Shown here in pieces: positions 34,781-44,940 of a stretch of 64,000 nt of DNA. Source of the stretch: Lumnitzera littorea (lineage: Eukaryota > Streptophyta > Magnoliopsida > Myrtales > Combretaceae); NCBI GenBank assembly GCA_024138015.1, contig JAMXBB010000009.1:16391235-16455234 (forward strand), given 5' to 3'. Position 1 is the stretch's first letter, and the number at the start of each line of letters is the position of its first letter. Both the position numbers and the translations under genes were made by a program. The notes below the pieces were generated by a model. That model had not been told where the DNA came from, did no database searches, and saw only the letters and a list, made by a program, of their open reading frames with translations.

Positions 34781-37700
34781 TGGGGCTCAGTTAGGCTCGG
34801 TTTGACTACTCAGTGCCATGCAATCTCAAGTTAACGAGAAAAATAAATGATTGATATATACCAAAGTATCGATAGTATGTAAGAAACTTAATGCCCTTGT
34901 AAACACAAGAACATCCCATCTTTTCATCTTTGAAATGGCAGCAAAGAAGTTAGGTTAGAAAGTAGAGAAGACCAAAATATGGCTCAAGCGATCAACTTAA
35001 AAGAAATCCCTACTATTAGAGTAACAAGAGGGATAGAGCTTCACGTTAAAGGTTAGCGTGGAAGGGAGATTACTGATAGTGCCAATTGATGATTTTGAGT
35101 CTACGATTGGGATGAATTTTCTAGATTGCATTGATGCACTTATCGTGCCTTAAGCTAACTATATTTATGTACTTAGTAACAAATCACGATGTATAGTTTC
35201 CATTATAAGAAAGGTAGGCCAAGGCACCAAATTCCTATTAGTTATATAGTTGGTGAAGGGTCTTAAGAAAAATGAGTTCACTTATTGGCAGCCTTGAAAG
35301 TTAAGGAAGAGACTAAAGGTTGGGAAGGTGTCTTACCTCAAGTGGGAGAGTTATTAGAAGAATTTAGAGATATAATGCTACTAGAGTTACCTAAGAAGTT
35401 GCTTCTAAGAAGAGAAGTGGATCATGTGATAGAATTAGAGCTAAGAACCAAGTTACTCACTGTTGTCTTATATATGATGTCACCTGAAGAATTAGACGAA
35501 TTAAGGTGACAATTGAAGAAGTTACTAGAAACAAGTTTCATTAGACCTTCGAAGGTATCTTTTGGAGCTCCTATACTCTTTTAGAAGAAACAAGATAGGT
35601 CTCTCCAAATGTGTATTGATTACTGAGCCTTGAACAAGGTCACTATGAAGAAGAAGTATCTCATTTCACAAGTATCAAACTTATTTGATAGGCTGGGAAA
35701 AGCTAAATACTTCTCTAAATTTATCTACGGTGGGGATATCACCAAGTAAAGATTGTAAAAGGGGACGAATCTAAGACCACTTATGTTACGAGGTACGATA
35801 CTTTTAAATTTCTTATAATGCTATTCAGCCTTACCAACACTCTTGCTACTTTCTATACGCTTATGAATTGAGTTTTGGCTTTCTTTCTTAATCAATCTGT
35901 GGTAGTATATTTAGATAATATTATGATTTATAGAAGGATGATGGAGGAATACCTAGAGCACCTTTGCTCAGTATTCTTAGTCTTGAGAAGGCATGAGTTA
36001 CATGTGAAATTAGAGAGATATGCCTTTACGCAAGAAGAGGTGACATTCCTTAAGCATGTAATGAGGAGAGGGAAGATTAAAATGGACGAAGGAAAGGTAT
36101 AGGCCATCTAGGATTAGAAGGAGCCTACCAGGCTCACTAAATTGAGATCCTTCCTTAGTTTAGTCAATTACTATAGAAGATTCATTTGAGGTTATTCAAC
36201 GATAGTAAGCCCATTGACATACTTACTCAAGAAGAATACCCCATAAGTTTGGAGTACTGATAAACAATAGGGCCTTTAAGACATTGAAGATGGCAATCAT
36301 TAGGGAGCTGATCCTTCTCCTTCCTAACTTCAACAAACCCTTTGAAGTATGTAGGAAGGACATCTTATAGCTTTTGAAAGCCGGAAGATAAATGAGATGG
36401 AGAGGTGATATTCGATGCATGAAAAGGAGATGATAGTGATAGCACATTGTCTTCGGGTATGGAGACACTACTTTTTAGGGAAAAAGTTCATTGTCAAAAC
36501 TAACAATATGGCCACTAGCTGTTTTCAGACTTAGAAGAAGCTTTCTCCTAAGCAAGCCTAATGGTAGGTTTTCCTAGTGGAATTCGATTTTGACCTTAAG
36601 CACAAATCAGGTAAGACCAACGTTATGGTGAACGCTTTGAGCTAGAAGTTTGAGTTAGTAGCTATTAGTAGACTCGAAAGTAACTTCCTTGATAGAGTTT
36701 AAGAGGCGATGGAGATTGACAAGTTATCTAAGGCCCCATTAATCCTGTATAAAGAAGGGAAAACAAGAAGACTTTGGGAAGAGGATGGACTTATATATAC
36801 AAAGGGACATTGGATTTGTATGCCCTACCCCCTAAACCTAAGAAAGAAGATACTTAGAGAATGCCATGATTCTAAATGGGCAAGTCATTTAGGAATGCAC
36901 CTTCTATGAGCATTAGTCGAATAAAAGTATTTTTGGCTGTACATGATGTTAAAAGATATGTTCGAACTTATCTTGTATACCAACTAGATAAATTGGAACA
37001 TAAGGCAGTACTAGGGCTATAAGAGCCTCTTACCATTCTTGAATAGTTATCAGAGAGTGTCTCTATGGACTTCATTGTAAATTTGTATAGGTTAGAAGGG
37101 TATGGCACAATTATGGTTGTAATATGTAGGTTCTTAAAGTATGTTACCTTTGTTTCAGTGACGAAGGAGTGCACGATGGATAAGGCTGCTCGATTGTTCT
37201 TGAGACATATTGTAAAGTATTAGGACTTGTCAAGGAACATTGTGAATAATCGAAATGGACGATTCATAGGAAAATTTTGGATAGAATTGTTCCAACGTCT
37301 AAGATCTAAGTTCCATTTTTTAACTAGTTTGCATCCCCAAACAGATGGTCAAATCGAGCGAGTGAATGCTTTGATAGAACTATACTTAAGGCATTTTGTA
37401 GGGGTTAACTAAAGTGATTGGGCCAAGTTGTTGGATGTGGCATGATTTTCATTCAAACTGCAAGGAAAATGAGTTAATAGGTTAAAGTCCTTTTAAGATG
37501 ATCCTAGGAAGACAACCCCTAACTCTTAATATAGTAACAATGGGATATGTGGCCTCCATCCCTCCAACATACAAATTGGGAAAGGAATGATGGGAAAACC
37601 ATGACTTAGCTTAGATATACTTAGATCGATCCATCAAAAGAATTAAGAAGATTATAGATAAGAAGCATAGGTCGATGGAGTATCAAGTGGGGGACCAAGT

Positions 37701-38145
37701 GCTCATTAAGTTACATTTGATATAATGTATGAGGAGTCAATTGCATAAAGGGCTGATGAGGTCTTATGAAGGCCTATTCCTAGTTGCGAAACTAGCAAGA
37801 CTAATGTCTTACAAACTGAGACTACCATCGAAATTGAAATTTCACCTGGTTTTCTACGTGAGTATGCCAAAGCCATTCTATAAGGATGAGGAAGACCCCA
37901 TAATATCAATATCACAAAGGGCTCTAATAAGAGTATGGGAGCCATTTCATGAAGAAGTTAAAGAGATCATAGCAAATATATATGTGAGACGTTGAGGACA
38001 AGCTCCTAAGCATGAGTATATGGTTATTTGAAAAGGAAGATCGTAGAGTGAAGCTAGTTGGGAATCGATTGAAGCACTATGGAAATTCCAAGACAAGATT
38101 CAGAAGTTTTATGAAAAAGGAGCAACGAAGGCATCACCAGATTGA
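34781..38145 (+). pseudogene. Pol (protease, RT, RNase H, integrase, chromodomain) of Ty3 element 2
   Basis: Protease near 34890-34920 reads LVNTRTSHLF where LVDTGATH is usual (Asp to Asn, Gly to Arg). Reverse transcriptase: CIDYxALNK near 35610; the catalytic loop reads VVYLDN at about 35900, so the second Asp of YxDD is Asn. RNase H spans about 36110-36650 (HEKEM, then VWRHYFLGKKF). Integrase: zinc-binding part at 36709-36909 and core from 37050 (VSMDFIV); the second catalytic Asp is lost (NNRNGRFIG) and Glu is kept (TDGQIERVN). The chromodomain near 37950-38100 reads EVKEIIANIYVRR, then SEASWESIEALWKF. At least two frameshifts and many stops. Confidence 0.82.
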
Positions 38146-38156
38146 GTGAGAGATAA

Positions 38157-38559
38157 TGTTACAGTCCTAAAATGAGCCATTGTCAAGAGTTTACTAAAGC
38201 TTAAGATTGAAGTCCATGCCCACTTAAAGCTTCTAAAAGATGAAAGGTTTTAGAGATGTCTAGATTCTCGTACATTAGTAGGTAAGATAGGTAATTGAAG
38301 TAGGTGGGAATCAATTGTAACCATTAGATCAAATTAATCTTTACCATTCATTTGTAAAGACCTTCTATATATATAGGGGTGTTCCACTTAGTTGTAAGGT
38401 ATTTAATCATTTTGAGTGAATATAACTTACATTTAAAATTTCTCTCTCTATTTTCTCTCTTTAAACTTGGAGTGTATTGCAAACTAATTTAGTCTTTCTT
38501 AATGGGGTCAGGAACGTTAAGCGCTACACATGATAGATTGAGGGAATTCGCCTATGACA
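38157..38559 (+). repeat. 3' LTR of Ty3 element 2
   Basis: Direct repeat of 30231-30629, beginning TGTTACAGTCC and ending CCTATGACA. The stop codon of the chromodomain frame lies just upstream. Confidence 0.82.
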
Positions 38560-39570
38560 CTGGTGTATCAAATGTAACATAATACTATTATTGACAATAA
38601 ATGTTAAATTTAATACTTAAATTTTACTTCTCTTTTTAATTAATTAGCTAGAGTTTAAAAATATTAATTGGATGCTTCAATTTTACTTATTTTCACAATT
38701 AACTATTGAATATTTGCTTAACTATCTAAAGTTTAACTATTGATTTGAGTATTATAAATGATCTCAAAAAGTTTATAAATAGTAAAATAACACTTTTTAA
38801 ACTTTAGATAAAAAAAAAAAGGAAGAAAGAAAGGAAAACAAAAAAGTACGATTTTTATTTCCGTTAAATATAATATGTGGAAATGAAAGGTAATTGTTGA
38901 AAATTTTTCCTTTTCATATGTTTAGTTAGTATAAGGGAATGAAAAGAGAAGAAATAAAATAATAATATAACTAAATTACTCTTCACAAATCTCTTTATTT
39001 TTTTTTATTTCCCTCATGTCATAAGGTTATAAGATGCCACCCATTTTCTCTTATTTCTGTCTAAATTTTGAGAAAAAGAAAAATGGCTCTAGGATAGAAA
39101 CAATTCCATCCACTTTCATACATTTTATTCCATGTCTACTTTAATAACATACTAATGCCCTCAACTTCAATTGATTTTTTTTTTCTTGATTTCCATCCAT
39201 CCAAACACAACAACGTTATGAATTTTGTTTCAGGTGAAGAAGCGGATGCAGAGGGCCTTGAAGCTGGTATCTAACTTAGAAAGCACATTAGGAGTTGGAC
39301 TTTAAAAGAATGGAACCCCACTCTCCCCCAAACCCACCCCCCCTTTAATAAAAAAAAAAAAAAGAAAGTCCTCTTAAGAATTTGATTGAAGAGAAGACGA
39401 TATGGTGAAGGTTTTGTATCAGTTCAACATGTTAAAGTGTAATGGCTTATATTATTTGAACTCAAAAGCTAAATTGTAAATATCTTAGAGCAATTTGCAA
39501 TAACGGTTCCAATGGATTAAAACTTCTTGTTTTTTTGACCCTTTTCCCAAAAAAATTACGAAAAGGAATC
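38560..39570. other. Spacer with dispersed repeat
   Basis: 38600-38820 is another copy of the dispersed repeat at 11915-12140, 28510-28640 and 29500-29660 (shared GAGTATTATAAATGATCTC, then AAAAAGTTTATA). The rest is AT-rich with homopolymer runs (39345-39365 poly-A). No gene seen. Confidence 0.45.
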
Positions 39571-40652
39571 GTGTAACTAGACTTAGGCACCGTTCAAGTT
39601 AAAACTGTGACCTAGACCAGACCCGCCTCGATAGGTCCATGACCTTAACTTGGACTCGTCTCACGGGTCTGACCCACCATGAGGATCTGGTAGGTTAGCG
39701 GGTTAATAACAGGTCTAAATTGAAGACTTGTCATGACTCGACGGATTAAACCGTGCGACTTTTTTTTTTTTGGAACTTTTTCTATTTTTCTAAGTGTAGA
39801 AATTAAAAGAAAAAATTATTCCTTTAATGAGTTGTGACAAAACTTATCAACATAACCTAAAATTATTACCTAACTTATACACCATTGCTTAGCCTATATT
39901 ATATATTATTTCCTTAAGTAACTTTTTTGTCTTTAACTTTACCTGTATATTCACTTCACATGGAGTACTTTTTTGCCTTTAACATGCACATTCACTTCAC
40001 ATGCACTACTTTTTTACCTTTCACTTCATTTGCAAATTCACATGGCCCAATTATTGCTTTTAAGTAAATGCACCTGTACTTTGAAATTGAAAGTGAACCA
40101 TAATTGAGGAGAGATAGAGAAGTAAATGAGGCAGAATTCAAAAGTGAGATGTGATTGAACAAGGCAGATGAATGACATACATGCAGAAGAAACAATGGAT
40201 AGGAAACCGTAAACGATGCATTACAAATTCAAATTTCAAAATGGAAAATTATTGCTCTGAAAAGCTTGTCAATGAGCAAACATAAAGTCTAAAAAAGATG
40301 TGAAAAAAATTGACGTTGTTAATGTAGGTGAATGTTAGAATTTAGAAAATACAGACCCTATAAATTGAAGAATTATATTTGGCTTGAATGTGCGATTTTT
40401 TCAACTATCTATTTTACACAACACAACTTTGATATATAATACGTTTGATTTCTTATTCCAATATAATAGTGCTCACATATATTTACTTTTGTATCCCCAG
40501 CTTGTATTAACTTTTAACAAATAAATTTGTATCAATATTTTTTTTTCATTTGACAACCTGTATTTTAGATTATGGTAAGTTTTTTTCATAACGTTACGAC
40601 TAAGAACACTAGTAGTGGCAAAGGTATGGCATAAGTATCATCCAGTGCCCCC

Positions 40653-42824
40653 ATGCAGAATGTGGAGTTGGATTACGATTTCCAAGACTTAATGCAAGAT
40701 CGAGCTACTAATGTAATGCAAAGTCTTCCATTGGGGTTTGAGCATATGATGCTTATGTATAACTTGGATGCGGATGAAGAGAATGCAGTTGAGGAAGAGG
40801 AGCAACATGAACGATAGGTAAAAGACCCTTCGGGTACTAGAGGAGAACTTAGTGGTAAGCTACTAAGGCCACTAAAATTAGATATATTTACTAAACATTT
40901 TCGTAAAATTGCAAGTAAAGATGGAAATATTCATATATTTTGTAATTATTGTAACAAACACTATGCATGGAAAATTGGTGATGGATATGGAACATTAAGA
41001 AAGTATATGCAGGGAAAACACCCGATAGAGTATGGCTTAGAGAACACCCAATAGCAAATAGCAAGGCCAACTGCATCACAAAGGTCTGCATTATTCCATT
41101 TTTTCGAGGAAAAGGAAGGTTTGTGTAAAATGATAGCTGGTATTCATCTCTCTTTTGAGGCAGGTAGTAATCCATTTCTTGTATCATGTGAACAAGAATG
41201 CTTAAATTCCAATGCTCGGTTGTTTTCTTCACAAACATTGCGTAGAACAAATATTTATCTTTACCACATTGGCAAGCAACAATTTGTAGCTATGCTAAGC
41301 GCTCTTGACTCTTATGTTTCCATTCGTGTGGACATGTGGATAGATAGATGGAATCAGAATGCATACATTGGGGTTACTTACCATTAAGTAGATGAAAAGT
41401 GGTAGCTACAAAAAAGGTTACTTGCGTTATGAAAATTTAATGGTCATCATACCGCACAAAATATTTATGCCATTCTATGCACAATTTTGGAAGAATACGA
41501 GTTGAGCAATAAATTATTCTCTATTGGTTTTGATAATGTTGCAGCTAACATTGTGTTAATACCAAAGTTACAAAGACTATGCCAATCCATACTCGGGGGC
41601 ACATTCTTCCACATTCGCTGTAAGTGTCACATACTAAACTTATGTGTAAAGGATGGTTTGTCTTGTTTGGATTTCAAAATGTGTCTCATTAAATAAGTAA
41701 TTGATCAAATTTTAGACAAACCAACGATTCATAAGAAATGGCTAAAATTTTGCAAAAGTATTGGGAAACGCCCAAAAAAATTCAAAAAAGATGTAAAACA
41801 TAGGTGGAACTCAACGTATGAGCTCATCCAGAGTACTATCTCATTTAAAGATGATTTGTGTTGATTTGTTGTGCAACATATCCAGGAGGTTCCACTATGC
41901 CCAAGTGATTGGGAGTATTGCACCAGGTTACTTGTTATATTAAATTTTTTTTATGATTGCACTAAGACATTTTCACGGGTATACCAGCCTAGCTCTCATT
42001 TGTTTGTTATGAAAGCAATAAACATACTAGCTATTCTGGCATATGCACGCTATGATCCACTTTTACAAGAACCTATTAACAATGTAGCTTCTAAATGATT
42101 GACTTATTATAGAGAAATTTCTTATATTTATCTCCTTATCACTGTATGGAATCCTTATACTAAAATTGATGATTTCTCTGATTATATAAATATTTACTAT
42201 GAGTATGTGGACAAGTTCTTCGATACACAAGATGTCTACTCAATTTCTGTAGATAATGTCCTTCAACGAACGAACCGAGTATTACATGAGTTGTTCCAAC
42301 ATTTTTCATACGTTTACGGTGGTCAAGTTTCAGTGAGTCTATCGACCTACACTACTACCAAGCCAGGTAATGTTAGCAATTTACTTATTGCGGATTGTCT
42401 ACTATCATAAAGATTGAAAAGGCAAAGAGGTTTTGGTAGGGCCTCAACGGAACTTGAAAACTATCTTAACACAATTTTTGAGTTTGGTGACAGTATTCAC
42501 ATCCAAGACTTCGATGTCATCGAATGGTAGAAGAGGTGTGCAGAAACATTTCTAATTCTTTCTCGAATGGCAAGACATATTCTCGTAGCTCCAACATCAA
42601 CAGTTGCTGTTAAACAAGCTTTTAGCACGGTTAGACTAATTATAGATGATCGTAGAGCATCGTTATCGACAATAACCATAGAAGCTTTTGCATGCGTCGA
42701 AGATTGGGCAAAAGCAGAAAGGTGAGTGCATGAATCATGTGGGACATTTAATGAAGATGATGAATATTTCAGTGATTTCATCCCATCAAGTGGAAGCATA
42801 ACAGGATCTACACCAGAGCATTGA
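40653..42824 (+). pseudogene. hAT transposase pseudogene, one frame with 11 stops
   Basis: From ATG 40653 to TGA 42822 a single reading frame of 724 codons runs without any frameshift, broken only by stops at 40815, 41052, 41385, 41403, 41430, 41694, 41862, 42096, 42408, 42528 and 42723. Domains in order: a BED zinc finger near 40900-41030 (CNYC, then GYGTLRKYMQGKH, with Tyr in place of the first His), the RNase H-like transposase core (VDMWIDRWNQNAYIGVTYH; FDNVAAN; IRCKCHILNLCV), and the C-terminal hAT dimerisation domain (LSRMARHILVAPTSTVA; RRASLSTITIEAFACVEDW). Not functional as a protein. Confidence 0.85.
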
Positions 42825-43337
42825 CGAGGTGAAAATAATTATCTATCTTAAATTTTATTTCTTAAAGTTATAACACTTAGTAAAAAAATTTTCATAATTA
42901 TAAAATCAATAAACCAATTATTTTGAAAATTAGGATATCACATTAAGTATTTTGAAAATGTCACACAAAAAAAAAACTTTAAAAAAATTTTAGTATATTT
43001 TTCCAATATAAATAATTCAGTTAATTACGTAAACTTGGACTTATTTTTTATATTAAAATTGACAAACACACTAAATTTTAAAAAAAAAAATTCGAACTAT
43101 AAAGGTTTGATTCCATTTAACGAATACGTAGATACCTGTGAAGAGACCTTAAAGTGTGAAAATTTTTTTTCTTACATTTCTATTCCACTAAACAATACTA
43201 TAGATCTTTACTATTTTTGTTATTTTCTAAATTGTAATATGTCATTTTATTTTTTTTATAATACCAATATATTATGTAATCTATAATATCAATGAGTAAA
43301 GTTAATTATTATTTTTCTATTATACTTTGTGTTGTTA

Positions 43338-43360
43338 ATATATATATATATATATATATG
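43338..43360. repeat. (TA)n microsatellite
   Basis: A simple TA run inside the right part of the hAT element. Confidence 0.9.
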
Positions 43361-43412
43361 TGTGTATAGCTAAATATTTATATAAAAGAAAAAAAAAATA
43401 GTTTACGAGTCT

Positions 43413-43492
43413 AAGAATTGGATTGTGACCCACCGATTTTAGGAATTGGATTGTGACCCACCGATTTTAGGAATTGGATTGTGACCCACCGG
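43413..43492. repeat. 28-bp tandem repeat, three units
   Basis: Units at 43413-43440, 43441-43468 and 43469-43492 (the last partial), each close to GGAATTGGATTGTGACCCAC then CGATTTT. It lies in the right subterminal region of the hAT element, where repeated transposase-binding motifs are expected. Confidence 0.85.
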
Positions 43493-43604
43493 TTCTTTGG
43501 ACTCGCTTCGTGAACTGGTTTCTACGGACCAATTCTGATTCTTCACTTTTGGACTCATGCCCATATTTCGGCGTGGGTTAAACCTTAAAGTTTAGGTGTA
43601 ACTA

Positions 43605-44940
43605 TGGATTTAACTTTTTGAAAAATTCAATCGAAATATACAAAAATCACCTCCTAGCGAAGAAAGATGGAACGATTGCGTGAGGTAAAAAATCAATAAA
43701 ATTTAAAAAAAATACCAAATTTTATAACTCACGTATCATATCATTAAATAAAAAATAAATAAGGCCATTTAAAACGCGTCGTGAATACACGATTTGCCGT
43801 CCCGATTTTTGTGATGAAAAGATTTTATTTTTGTCGTTCCTGCGCGTCTCTTCTCTTCGTCTTCAGTTAACCTTTGCTCTCTCCGTCTCTCTCCTGTCCT
43901 CACTCTCATGGCGTCAGCCCGAATCTGTTATTCATCTTGTCTTGTCTCTCCTCTACCTCCCGTACAGGCCACAGCTCTGCCTCTATCCTCGTCTATTCTC
44001 ATCTTTCTCTCTCCCTGACCACTCATACGTTGGATCTCCACTGAACAGTAGACGCCATCTCGTCTCTCTCACACGGCCAACCTCTTCTTCTATCTCTTTC
44101 TCTAAGGTAAATAAATAGTTATTATAGTTAAATAGTTATTGTAATTACTTTCTTTGTTTTGAAAATGGATTAAACCAAGTGAACTTTCAGTGAAATTTTC
44201 CATTTTGAAGAATGCCTCTGTTTTTTATCAGAAAGGTAAGTGTTGTTTTCGTGTTAAATGTTGAACAGAAACCATGAAAGCAGCACATTCTTTGTTCACC
44301 CTCTCTCTCTCTCACACACACACTCTCTCGTTTGTTTATTTTTTGATTTTCTTATTATATCATATATGCTTCTCTTAATATAAATCTTAATCTGATCCAT
44401 TTTTCACTCTGATCCAACTTGAACCATGTTCATCCAATATGTTTTGCATGTGACGAATATGTGTTTGATTCGTGCAAGGAACTTGTTCAATACCTGACAT
44501 ATTCAGGTATAGGAAATGATTTCTAACTTGCTCTGGCCTATAACTGGTGATTCTCTGTTTTCCTCTATTCAACCGGTGCAGATAGCATTGTTATTCACCC
44601 GTGTTATACGGGCTGGGTTGGTGAATTGGTCCGTTTAAATCACCAAGCCGGACTGGATGGCTAACCTGACCCGCTTAACATCTGGCATATCATAGACTGG
44701 ACTGAGTTGGCCCATTGAGCTAACTTGTACAACTCTACTAGTAATATTGTTAATCGGACACTATTTAGTGAACTTACCTAGCTATCGGTAACTAACTTTT
44801 AGACTTCTAATCAATATGAACCATAAGAGAACGAAGTCAAGTTGAACACTGTTATATTCAAGCTTGAATTTAATATAAACACTTACAGTTCGATTTTAGA
44901 CTTTTGAAATATGTTTAGGACCCGGTCAAGTCAGTCAAGG
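43605..44940. other. Region upstream of P4H copy 2, with CT-rich leader-like block
   Basis: 43840-44105 is markedly richer in C/T and GC than its surroundings and ends in a good donor (CTAAG/GTAAAT, 44106), so it could be a promoter-proximal leader exon. Its 95-codon open frame (43831-44118) is Ser/Leu-rich with no domain and its end phase does not fit P4H exon 2. 44590-44720 has GGGCTGG/GGTCCG/CCGGACTGG words like hAT subterminal DNA. A CT/CA run is at 44300-44330. Confidence 0.4.

Larger units (their letters stand above)
30231..38559 (+). mobile_element. Degenerate chromodomain Ty3/Gypsy retrotransposon 2, plus strand
   Basis: Two ~0.4-kb direct repeats (30231-30629 and 38157-38559) bracket gag, protease, reverse transcriptase, RNase H, integrase and a C-terminal chromodomain, so this is a chromovirus. 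A 2.9-kb solo LTR is nested between gag and protease. All domains carry stops, and catalytic Asp residues in protease, reverse transcriptase and integrase are Asn. The right LTR starts TGTTACAGTCC; the left starts TGATCTTCC, slightly shortened. No clear target duplication was found at the outer ends. Confidence 0.87.
39580..43595 (+). mobile_element. hAT-family DNA transposon, decayed
   Basis: A 4.0-kb segment holds a hAT transposase pseudogene and subterminal blocks rich in degenerate GGTTC/GGTCC/CCCACC words (39600-39760 and 43410-43560), typical of plant hAT ends. It is flanked by identical GTGTAACTA at 39571-39579 and 43596-43604; hAT elements make 8-base target duplications, so this is a good candidate (8 of the 9 bases). 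Terminal inverted repeats are not clear by eye, so the exact ends may shift by a base or two. Confidence 0.72.

Noticed and set aside
30225..38570. Target-site duplication for Ty3 element 2
   Set aside because: ATCAC on the left versus CTGGT on the right do not match; no convincing alternative was found.
40891..41250. 119-codon minus-strand open frame
   Set aside because: Antisense shadow of the hAT transposase BED/N-terminal region.
43831..44118. 95-codon Ser/Leu-rich open frame as exon 1 of P4H copy 2
   Set aside because: The donor after it leaves phase 0, while exon 2 needs phase 2, and it has no clear membrane anchor. It is kept only as a possible leader exon.
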